Shown here piece by piece: positions 1 to 5,725 of a stretch of DNA of 9,650 nucleotides (positions within the stretch are counted from its first letter, which is position 1; every line of letters begins with the position of its first letter). Location of the stretch: positions 1 to 9,650 of the forward strand of contig JAPDJZ010000093.1 of NCBI GenBank assembly GCA_029258815.1, read 5' to 3'. Origin of the DNA: an archaeon (GTDB lineage: Archaea > Thermoproteota > Nitrososphaeria_A > Caldarchaeales > Wolframiiraptoraceae). Under the pieces are notes generated by a model. The model saw only the letters and a program-made list of their open reading frames with translations, ran no database searches and had not been told where the DNA came from. Both the position numbers and the translations under genes were made by a program.

Positions 1-711
1 CTACTACTGCTTGAATTATCTCCCTCGGAGCATAGCTTACATAAACCTTCTTAGTTCTCCTCAGAAACAGCTTCTCATATCTGAAATGCTCCAGCCAGCC
101 ATCCTTATAGTAGCTGTCAAGCCTCCCGGCTTCATGCAATTCCTTTATCAGATTAAAGCTCTCTATTACCTCGGTAGGCCTCATACCGGTAGCTAATGCG
201 AAGTCTATGAAGGCGGCTAGACGCTCTCTAGCCCTATGAATCCACTCGGCCAGCTCTTTTAGGCTGCTTGAGTCTATCTGAGCCATGATCTTACTAGGCT
301 TCTCAACCCTGATCCCGTAACGCTTTTTAAGCCGCTTAAACTCCTCATACCTACCCAAGTATTTCGATAAAGCGGATAAAGCGGCTAAGACATGCCTCCG
401 CTTATCAGGCGATAGCTCAAGCAGGGGCGAGAGATCACCCATCACCAGCAGCCTACCATACTTCCTAGCATAATTCAGAATATTCAAGGCGTGAACCCGG
501 CTATACTCATTCATCACATACCTCCGAAAAGCATCCCATAGTTTAGGATCCTGAGCCGTAACTATATTTGCTACGGTATCCAGCGGCGTAACTGCAGGCA
601 GTAACGCCTCCCCAGTAATACCGCCCCTATCACCCGAAAAACCACCCATCCCACCCTTACCCCGCTGGCCCCCCGAGCCAGTGGTCGCGGGTTCAAATCC
701 CGCCGGCCGCA
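1..711. mobile_element. Right end of an integrated element at a tRNA 3' end
   Basis: The stretch from the left edge to 711 looks like one terminus of an element that integrated site-specifically into a tRNA gene. The visible signs are an integrase gene reading leftward out of the window, a tRNA 3' portion at 665-711 forming the integrase gene's first codons, and no tRNA 5' half nearby. In archaeal SSV-type integration, attP lies inside the integrase gene, so integration leaves the C-terminal part at one junction and a short N-terminal part beside the restored tRNA at the other. This end fits the C-terminal junction. The chromosome resumes after about 711 with the orc1/cdc6 promoter. Whether the element is a virus, a plasmid or a decayed remnant cannot be told from the 0.7 kb seen. 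Confidence 0.75.
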
Positions 712-712
712 T
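1..712 (-). CDS. int: Archaeal tyrosine recombinase (SSV-type integrase), partial
   Basis: This open minus-strand frame runs from ATG at 712 to the window edge: 237 codons with no stop, and the 3' end missing. Residues 2-17 are encoded by the antisense of the tRNA 3' half and a glycine-rich stretch follows. From about residue 40 it is helix-rich, as expected of the core-binding domain (W59, Y65, L76-Y85, R105-Y118). The catalytic domain begins near residue 150, and the motif ATGMRPTEV at 174-182 carries the box I arginine (R178) of tyrosine recombinases. The other catalytic residues (K, HxxR, H/W and Tyr) would lie left of the window. A TAA stands in frame five codons before the ATG. In the free element the true start may lie across the att core in sequence now at the other junction, so this could be the int(C) part. 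No promoter is correctly spaced for ATG 712; Met22 (ATG 649) is an alternative start. The family call rests on the R box plus context. Confidence 0.85.
   Translation of the reverse strand, partial: MRPAGFEPATTGSGGQRGKGGMGGFSGDRGGITGEALLPAVTPLDTVANIVTAQDPKLWDAFRRYVMNEYSRVHALNILNYARKYGRLLVMGDLSPLLELSPDKRRHVLAALSALSKYLGRYEEFKRLKKRYGIRVEKPSKIMAQIDSSSLKELAEWIHRARERLAAFIDFALATGMRPTEVIESFNLIKELHEAGRLDSYYKDGWLEHFRYEKLFLRRTKKVYVSYAPREIIQAVV
665..711 (+). other. tRNA 3' half (probable tRNA-Gly CCC), att core
   Basis: Reading the plus strand, 665-669 CTGGC pairs perfectly with 677-681 GCCAG as an anticodon stem around a 7-base loop (670-676) with CCC at the anticodon position (672-674). A 5-base variable loop follows (682-686), then a T arm with stem 687-691/699-703 and loop TTCAAAT (692-698), an acceptor 3' strand CGGCCGC (704-710) and discriminator A (711). 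There is no D arm, and no 5' acceptor strand GCGGCCG occurs in 1-664. The implied acceptor stem and discriminator match archaeal tRNA-Gly. Base 33 (671) is C where U is expected, so the identity core may begin inside the anticodon loop. It is a tRNA fragment used as an attachment site rather than a complete gene; the intact gene should lie at the far end of the element. Confidence 0.8.
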
Positions 713-721
713 AGGCTTTAT

Positions 722-730
722 CTTTTAAAT
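722..730 (+). promoter_or_regulatory. TATA box of orc1/cdc6
   Basis: The AT-rich CTTTTAAAT is centred about 36 bases before the ATG at 762. With the usual archaeal distance of about 26 bases from TATA centre to start site, transcription would begin near 752, giving a leader of about 10 bases. No clear Shine-Dalgarno is present. The T run could also end transcription of the tRNA just upstream. No origin recognition boxes are visible in the 50-base gap. Confidence 0.5.
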
Positions 731-761
731 GACTTATTCGCTCTAGCTCTTGGTATAGGCG

Positions 762-1919
762 ATGGTTAGGATTTTCAAGGCCGAGGAGAGGCTTTCGCCC
801 GACTACATCCCCAGCCGGCTTCCTCACAGGGATGGGGAGCTTCACCTTCTTAGGACCTTCTTCAGCGGGGTTATCTCGGGCGCCTCCGCAGCCCCGATCC
901 GGGTCATTATAACGGGCTCGGTCGGAACCGGGAAGAGCGCTCTCGTAAAGCTCTTCGGATCTAGGGCCGTGGAGGAGGCTAGGGCGAACGGCGTCGATCT
1001 AAGGTTTCTTTACGTTAACTGCAGGATAAGCAAGACCACGTTCCTGATCCTCGCTAGGCTCGTCGAGCAGCTCAGGGCCATGATAAGCACGAGGGGGTAT
1101 TCGAACGAGGAGCTGTTCAATAAGCTTCTCAATTATCTGGAGGCCAAGAAGGCTTACGCGGTAATAGCGCTTGACGAGGTTGACCTGCTCGTTAGCAGGG
1201 AGGAGGACGCGCTGTACTTCCTCACTAGGATAAGCGAGGTTAGGGATAGGCTTCCGAGGATCTCCCTGATCCTGGTTACGAGGAATCCCGAAATCTTCGA
1301 CATGCTGGATGAGAGCACGAGGAGCAGCCTCTTGGGAAACGCCATCCACCTAAGCGAATACAGCAACGACCAGCTCTACGATATCCTGAAGTTCAGGGCT
1401 GAGGAGGCTTTGATGCCTGGGGTTCTCATGGAGGAATCCCTCAGGCTGGTAGCGGATCTCGCGGGGGAGCGGGGGGACGCTAGGTACGCCTTGGATATTC
1501 TCTGGAGGGCTGGAAAGTACGCGGAGGCGGAGGGATCTCCGAGGATAACCCCCGAGCACGTTAGGAAGGCTTCGGCGAGCGTCTATCCTGCGATTAGGAG
1601 GGAGCATTTGGAGTTTCTCAGCCAGCACGAGCAGCTTATCCTCCTAGCCTTAACCAGAGCCCTTCGGGGAGGCCGAGCGTATATCACGGCCGGAGACTTA
1701 TATCAGCAATACTACAGGCTCGTCTGCGAAGAATATTCGACTAGACCTAGAGCCTATACCCGCTTCTGGGAGAACCTGCAAAGGCTGGACGATCTCGGGA
1801 TAATTAGGATAAACGTTAGGAGTGAAGGGTCTAGGGGTAGGAGATCCTACATCTCCTTACCCGGGATGCCGGCCTCGATCCTCAGGAGGGAGCTCGAATC
1901 GATCCTCGGAAGGGACTAG
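762..1919 (+). CDS. cdc6: Orc1/Cdc6 replication initiator (AAA+ ATPase)
   Basis: This protein recognises archaeal replication origins and helps load the MCM helicase; it has Orc1 and Cdc6 functions in one polypeptide. The 385 residues match the family length. The AAA+ domain spans about 15-270: Walker A GSVGTGKS at 52-59 (K58), Walker B with D138-E139, a sensor 1 candidate at N175, the arginine finger in LDESTRSSL (R187) and sensor 2 at R241 in GDARYAL. The last 100 residues form the winged-helix DNA-binding region, with SHxHE-like start QHEQLILLAL near 289-298 and a basic wing (SRGRRSYI). The ATG at 762 follows a TATA box closely, and MVRIFKAEERLSPDYIP is a usual N-terminus. It converges on rfcL with overlapping stops. 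Archaea often have two or three paralogues; which one this is cannot be told. Such genes often sit beside origins, but no origin repeats are seen here. Confidence 0.96.
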   Translation: MVRIFKAEERLSPDYIPSRLPHRDGELHLLRTFFSGVISGASAAPIRVIITGSVGTGKSALVKLFGSRAVEEARANGVDLRFLYVNCRISKTTFLILARLVEQLRAMISTRGYSNEELFNKLLNYLEAKKAYAVIALDEVDLLVSREEDALYFLTRISEVRDRLPRISLILVTRNPEIFDMLDESTRSSLLGNAIHLSEYSNDQLYDILKFRAEEALMPGVLMEESLRLVADLAGERGDARYALDILWRAGKYAEAEGSPRITPEHVRKASASVYPAIRREHLEFLSQHEQLILLALTRALRGGRAYITAGDLYQQYYRLVCEEYSTRPRAYTRFWENLQRLDDLGIIRINVRSEGSRGRRSYISLPGMPASILRRELESILGRD

Positions 1920-3208
1920 GATCTACGCCTTCTCCTAGCTCTCCTCGCCGGAGCGGCCGCCTTAACCTTCTCCTTCTCGACCTTCCCGCCGGCTAGGTAA
2001 TTTACCTCCGCCGGGGTTAGCTCGAAGTATTCTGCTAAGCCCTTCCCCATCCCGCCGTCGTTCTCTAGGATGAAGGAGACGTATGGGAGCATGTGAGTTA
2101 ATGCCTTCGCGGTCGAGAGATGCAGCTTCGAGGCGATCTTCTGAGCGATATTCCTCCTAAGCTCCCTCTCCCGGCCGGTGGACTGGAGGAGCCTTATCCT
2201 AGATGGGAAGGAGAACTTAACAAACCCCGCCGGCTTATGCCTCCTCGCGACCGCGACGCCGCCGGTCATTATCGGCACCGCGTACTTTATCAGCCTCCAC
2301 TCCTGCTTCCTATTCACCCTAGCTAGAAAAACATCGGCTTTCGCAAGAGCCTCGAGAGCGTCTGCGAGGTCGCTGGGATCCGGAATCTGCGCCGGGGCGT
2401 TATCCAGTATCCAAGCGTAGACCATGTCGAGGTCGATCTCAAGACCCTCCAAGGCCGCTCTGGCCGCTCGAATGGATTTAGCGTTGAAGATGATTCTGAG
2501 TGCGTCGAATATCTGCTTGACGCGGTTCCGGGATCCGAGAACCTCCAAGACCTTCTCATCGACGACCTTCCTTCCGCCGGTTATCGCCTGAAAGTCGTTT
2601 ATCGCGGATCTCAAATCCCCTTCAGAATTCTCGGCTATCTTCTCGAGGACGGCGTCCGAGACCCGTATCCCCTCCTGCCTAGCTATCTCTCTAAGCCTTC
2701 TCAGGACCTCCGACTTCCTAAGCCTCCTAAACTCGAGCATCAGGCACCTCTCCCTAATCGGAGCGAGCCTCGGATCCCAGGGATTGTTAGCGACCAATAC
2801 CAGCGGCACCCTGGTCTCGTCTATGATTTTCCTTAGGGCCGCTATTCCCCCCGCGTCCTCCTTCCCCGCTATCCCGTCAACCTCATCGACGAGAATTATC
2901 TTCCTCGACGAGCCATCTAAGGTCGCTTGAAGGGAGGATTCCCCGACGACCCACCTCATCCTAGCCTCATTCCTCCAGTCGCTCGCATTAACCTCGACGA
3001 CGTCGTAGCCGTGCTCCCTCCCATAAGCGAGAACCAGGCTCGTCTTACCGACCCCCGCCGGCCCGTAGAGGAGGGCTGCCTTCTTCTCCGGAGGCTTGCC
3101 GAGCTCCCACTGCTTCATCCATTTCACGAAAGCCTCCACCGACTTCTTGTTTCCCACGACGTCGGCGACCCTCTTCGGCCTATACTTCTCGACCCAGATC
3201 TCGCTCAA
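1916..3208 (-). CDS. rfcL: Replication factor C large subunit (clamp loader)
   Basis: RfcL pairs with the small subunit to form the ATP-driven clamp loader that places PCNA on primed DNA. The 430 residues begin with the family signature WVEKYRPK (5-12), followed by Walker A GPAGVGKT (49-56), Walker B LVDEVD (106-111) and sensor 1 asparagines N141-N142. The RFC lid region has EGDLRSAINDFQ in the low 200s. A helical collar fills the C-terminal half. The start is TTG at 3208, eight bases after GGAGG (3217-3221), which overlaps the rfcS stop; no other start fits the signature. It lies 12 bases downstream of rfcS, so the two are co-transcribed. The C-terminus ends in a tail rich in Arg (PARRARRRRRS) and lacks the Q-x-x-(L/I)-x-x-F-(F/L) PCNA-binding box often found at the end of archaeal RfcL. 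Its stop overlaps that of orc1/cdc6. Confidence 0.96.
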   Translation of the reverse strand: MSEIWVEKYRPKRVADVVGNKKSVEAFVKWMKQWELGKPPEKKAALLYGPAGVGKTSLVLAYGREHGYDVVEVNASDWRNEARMRWVVGESSLQATLDGSSRKIILVDEVDGIAGKEDAGGIAALRKIIDETRVPLVLVANNPWDPRLAPIRERCLMLEFRRLRKSEVLRRLREIARQEGIRVSDAVLEKIAENSEGDLRSAINDFQAITGGRKVVDEKVLEVLGSRNRVKQIFDALRIIFNAKSIRAARAALEGLEIDLDMVYAWILDNAPAQIPDPSDLADALEALAKADVFLARVNRKQEWRLIKYAVPIMTGGVAVARRHKPAGFVKFSFPSRIRLLQSTGRERELRRNIAQKIASKLHLSTAKALTHMLPYVSFILENDGGMGKGLAEYFELTPAEVNYLAGGKVEKEKVKAAAPARRARRRRRS

Positions 3209-3216
3209 GGATCCGG

Positions 3217-3221
3217 CCTCC
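3217..3221 (-). promoter_or_regulatory. Shine-Dalgarno of rfcL
   Basis: GGAGG on the minus strand lies eight bases before TTG 3208 and shares its first base with the rfcS stop codon TAG. It fixes the TTG as the rfcL start and suggests coupled translation of the two clamp-loader subunits. Confidence 0.75.
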
Positions 3222-4198
3222 TACCTTCTACCTTTGGCGGCTATCCTAGCTAGGAAGGCCATAAGCTGAACTTCGGGCGTAGCTCCCTCCGAGATCCTGT
3301 AATCTATCTCGCCTAGGAGGTCTAGGAGCTCAAGCTTATCCTCCTCGCTCAGATCTAGGTAGAAGAGCTCGCGGTAGATCGCGGAGATGATGTCGCTCGG
3401 CAGTATTCCCTGAACGTAGAGCAGTCTTCTAACTTCGTCCCTAGCCTCCGAGAACTTTCCGGAAAGCGCTAGCTCGAGTATCTTCCTAATCTCGCCCCTG
3501 CTCACGTAGCCCATGACCCGGTAAACGGTCTTCTCGTCGATCTTCTTCGAGATCGATGCCGAGGCTTGGAGGATGTTTATCGCCTTCCTCATATCGCCCT
3601 CCGAGAAGTCGTAGATCACCTCAAGCGCCTGATCATCCACCTCAAGCTCCTCTCCATCCGCTATGCGCTTAAGGAACTTTATCACGTCAGCCTTTACTAG
3701 CGGCCTGAACCTGAAGACGGCGCACCTAGATTGGATCGGCTCGATTATCCTATTGCTGTAATTTGCCGCTAGGATGAACCTGCAGGTCGTTGAGAACTGC
3801 TCCATGACCCTTCTAAACGCGTGCTGAGCGTCGTCGGTTAGCTGATCGCTCTCATCCAAGAACAGTATCTTGAATCCGTAGCCTCCCATCGGTATCTGCC
3901 TGGCGAACATCTTAACCTTCTCCCTTATCGTCTGGATTCCGCGCTCGTCGGAGGCGTTTATCTCTAGGAAGTGCCCATCATCGATGTACCTATCGCCGAA
4001 GAGGTCTCTGGCGAAGGCGTGGGCAGTCGCGGTTTTGCCGACCCCGGGAGGCCCCGCGAAGAGCATGTGCGGAACGGCTTTCGTCTTCAGGATGTTCCTC
4101 AGGCTCGCTACGACCTCCTCCTGATCTATTATCTCGTCTAGGGACTTCGGTCTATACTTCTCGACCCATGGAAGCCTCGAGACCTCCTCTAAGCTCAG
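3221..4198 (-). CDS. rfcS: Replication factor C small subunit (clamp loader)
   Basis: This is the small, catalytic subunit of the archaeal clamp loader, normally several copies with one RfcL. From the proposed CTG start it has 325 residues, typical for the family. It shows PWVEKYRPKSL at 10-20, Walker A GPPGVGKT (49-56), INASDERG (RFC box), Walker B LFLDESD (DESD rather than the common DEAD), sensor 1 in AANYSNRI, and SRC (in IEPIQSRCAVF), whose arginine reaches the neighbouring subunit's ATP. Sensor 2 is in EGDMRKAINILQ. The first in-frame ATG (4066) would cut off 44 conserved residues including WVEKYRP. The frame is open only back to TGA at 4205-4207, and no ATG, GTG or TTG lies between. 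CTG at 4198 sits six bases after GAGGGTGA (4205-4212) and gives MSLEEVSRLPWVEKYRP. It has its own TATA box and is followed 12 bases later by rfcL. Confidence 0.95.
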   Translation of the reverse strand: MSLEEVSRLPWVEKYRPKSLDEIIDQEEVVASLRNILKTKAVPHMLFAGPPGVGKTATAHAFARDLFGDRYIDDGHFLEINASDERGIQTIREKVKMFARQIPMGGYGFKILFLDESDQLTDDAQHAFRRVMEQFSTTCRFILAANYSNRIIEPIQSRCAVFRFRPLVKADVIKFLKRIADGEELEVDDQALEVIYDFSEGDMRKAINILQASASISKKIDEKTVYRVMGYVSRGEIRKILELALSGKFSEARDEVRRLLYVQGILPSDIISAIYRELFYLDLSEEDKLELLDLLGEIDYRISEGATPEVQLMAFLARIAAKGRR

Positions 4199-4204
4199 AG
4201 CTAT

Positions 4205-4212
4205 TCACCCTC
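4205..4212 (-). promoter_or_regulatory. Shine-Dalgarno deciding the CTG start of rfcS
   Basis: GAGGGTGA reads on the minus strand six bases before CTG 4198. Its GGTGA core can pair with the archaeal 16S rRNA 3' end. A GTG at 4208 lies inside it but opens another frame that stops after 18 codons, so it is not the rfcS start. Confidence 0.5.
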
Positions 4213-4230
4213 TCGTATATGGACGGAGCA

Positions 4231-4240
4231 TTTAATTAGA
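4231..4240 (-). promoter_or_regulatory. TATA box of rfcS-rfcL
   Basis: TCTAATTAAA on the minus strand, in an otherwise GC-rich gap, is centred about 37 bases before CTG 4198. The predicted start of transcription is near 4209, giving a leader of roughly 10 bases. This suggests rfcS-rfcL has its own promoter although tatD lies upstream on the same strand. Confidence 0.5.
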
Positions 4241-4260
4241 CTTTCCCAATATTCCCCGGG

Positions 4261-5010
4261 TCATACCTTCAGCCGGAGGTTGAAGATCCTCAGAGCGTTC
4301 TCGGTGGTTCTACCGATAACCTTCTCGAGCGGAATATGCTTCAGCCTGCTTATCCACTCAGCGGAAACCCTAACGTTCTTAGGGTGATTCAGCTCGCCGG
4401 GAGTCGGGGAGAGGACCGGGGCGTCGCTTTCGAGGAGCAGGCTGTCGACCGGCAGCCTCCTAACGAGCTTCCGCTTCTGAGGGCTCCTAGCGATCGACGG
4501 CGGTATGCTGAACATGAATCCCCTCTCAGCCGCTTTAGCCGCGTAGGCCGCCTTCCCGTCGAAGGCGTGCATCACGACCCTTTCAACCCTCTTCGAGAAG
4601 AGGATCTCGAGAGCATACTTCCCGGCGCTCCTCGAGTGAACAACCATCGGGAGGTCCAAGCTTTTAGCCAAGTCTATGAAGCCCTCGAAGACCTTGCGCT
4701 GAAGATCCCTATCCTCTCTTCCACCCCTCCAGAAGTCCAGGCCGACCTCGCCTATAGCGACTATCCTCCCGCGCTCCTTCTCGATGAGCTCCATAACCCT
4801 CTCGTAGCCCGAGAGATCATACGGCGGAACCCCGAGAGCGGGATAAACCACCTCGTATCTGCTCGAGATCTCCAAAGCTTTAAGGCAATCGGAATAGCCT
4901 AAACCCGACGTTATAATCGCCTTAACCCCGGCCTCGGAAGCCTCCCTAACCACCGAATCGACCCTGCCGGCAAACTCCCGAGCGGTCAAATGGCAGTGAA
5001 CGTCTATCAT
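4261..5010 (-). CDS. tatD: TatD-family metal-dependent hydrolase / DNase
   Basis: TatD proteins are TIM-barrel hydrolases with a two-metal site; characterised members are DNA nucleases, acting mostly as 3'-5' exonucleases. The whole ligand set is visible in the 249 residues counted from ATG 5010: IDVHCHL (H5, H7), GEVGLDF (E88), VVHSRS (H125), VMHAFDG (H148) and LLESDAP (D196). The C-terminal GRTTENALRIFNL is also usual. Starts: GTG at 5022 adds four residues, but ATG 5010 gives the family's normal MIDVHCHL and is preceded by purine-rich GGTGGAGAGGGGC, so it is preferred. The gene is divergent from the UPF0173 hydrolase and lies upstream of rfcS with a 62-base gap holding a separate promoter. 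A repair or DNA-degradation role is plausible; the substrate is not shown by the sequence. Confidence 0.93.
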   Translation of the reverse strand: MIDVHCHLTAREFAGRVDSVVREASEAGVKAIITSGLGYSDCLKALEISSRYEVVYPALGVPPYDLSGYERVMELIEKERGRIVAIGEVGLDFWRGGREDRDLQRKVFEGFIDLAKSLDLPMVVHSRSAGKYALEILFSKRVERVVMHAFDGKAAYAAKAAERGFMFSIPPSIARSPQKRKLVRRLPVDSLLLESDAPVLSPTPGELNHPKNVRVSAEWISRLKHIPLEKVIGRTTENALRIFNLRLKV

Positions 5011-5030
5011 GCCCCTCTCCACCGCGCGGG

Positions 5031-5060
5031 AACTCTTTTAAGAAGCTGCTACAATATTAC
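5031..5060. promoter_or_regulatory. Divergent promoter region, tatD / UPF0173 gene
   Basis: The 54 bases between ATG 5010 (-) and ATG 5065 (+) hold two AT-rich boxes. ACTCTTTTAAGAA (5032-5044) is centred about 27 bases before ATG 5065, the distance expected if the plus-strand mRNA begins at its own start codon. Reading leftward, GGTAATATTGT (5052-5062) is centred about 47 bases before ATG 5010, so a tatD mRNA would start near 5030 with a leader of about 20 bases holding the purine-rich ribosome site. The assignment rests on spacing only. Confidence 0.5.
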
Positions 5061-5064
5061 CTTC

Positions 5065-5721
5065 ATGGGCTTTAAGTATAATGACGTCGAGATAATCTGG
5101 CTGGGCCACGCGGGCTTCCTAATAACCTATCAGGGTAAGCGATTCTACGTGGATCCTTTCAAGATTAGGCCCAAGGGCGCGGCCGATGCCATCCTCGTAA
5201 CCCACGACCACTTCGACCACCTAAGCCTCGAGGACATTAAGAAGATCCTGAAGCCCGAGACCTACCTCGTCGCTCCCGAGGCTTGTAGGGAGAAGCTTAA
5301 GCTTCTGGGGTCGGGGATAGTTAAGATCGTCAAGCCGGGCGATGTCGTCGAGATCGATGGCGCTAGGGTCGAGGCCGTCCCGGCCTATAACGTGAATAAG
5401 TTCAGAGCTCCCGGAGTGGTTTATCATCCGAAGGAGGAGGGCTTCGTGGGCTACGTCCTAGAAGTTGGGGGGGTTAGGATCTACCACGCTGGGGATACGG
5501 ACTTCGTTCAGGAGCTGAGAGGGCTTAAGGTTGATGTGGCGCTCGTCCCGGTTAGCGGGACCTTCGTGATGACCGCCGAGGAGGCGGCCGAGGCCGTTAA
5601 CGCGTTTAAGCCGAAGGTGGCGATCCCCATGCATTATGGAGCTATCGTTGGTAGCAGGGATGATGCTGAGAGGTTTAAGAAGCTTGCCGAGGTCGATGTC
5701 GTGATCCTGGAAAAGGAGTAG
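5065..5721 (+). CDS. UPF0173-type metal-dependent hydrolase (metallo-beta-lactamase fold)
   Basis: The 218-residue protein matches the compact metallo-beta-lactamase-fold family UPF0173, whose substrate is not established. It starts with WLGHAGFLI (12-20) and a conserved VDPF (29-32). The metal motif THDHFDHL gives H47, H49, D51 and H52. HAGDTD carries H141 and D144, and IPMHYG ends the site with H190. An upstream ATG at 4990 lies in frame but would run through tatD and the promoter; ATG 5065 is chosen because the family starts just before WLGH and a TATA-like box lies at leaderless distance. It converges on the radical SAM gene with four bases between the stops. It is likely cytosolic, as no signal peptide or membrane segment is seen. 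Confidence 0.92.
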   Translation: MGFKYNDVEIIWLGHAGFLITYQGKRFYVDPFKIRPKGAADAILVTHDHFDHLSLEDIKKILKPETYLVAPEACREKLKLLGSGIVKIVKPGDVVEIDGARVEAVPAYNVNKFRAPGVVYHPKEEGFVGYVLEVGGVRIYHAGDTDFVQELRGLKVDVALVPVSGTFVMTAEEAAEAVNAFKPKVAIPMHYGAIVGSRDDAERFKKLAEVDVVILEKE

Positions 5722-5725
5722 ATTC

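Noticed and set aside
11..196. A 61-codon plus-strand frame near the left edge
   Set aside because: It lies antisense to the integrase frame, has no domain or promoter and is a shadow of that gene.
600..711. A complete tRNA gene, possibly with an intron
   Set aside because: No D arm or GCGGCCG acceptor strand lies anywhere in 1-664, and the upstream sequence codes in phase for an integrase, so integration explains it better than an intron.
713..761. A replication origin next to orc1/cdc6
   Set aside because: The gap is under 50 bases and shows no repeated origin recognition boxes or extended AT-rich unwinding region.
4336..4902. A 188-codon plus-strand frame opposite tatD
   Set aside because: The minus strand holds the full TatD metal-ligand set; the plus frame has no recognisable motif and is a shadow in GC-rich coding DNA.
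4990..5064. An N-terminal extension of the UPF0173 protein from ATG 4990
   Set aside because: It would cross the tatD start and the promoter, and the extra 25 residues do not resemble the family's N-terminus.
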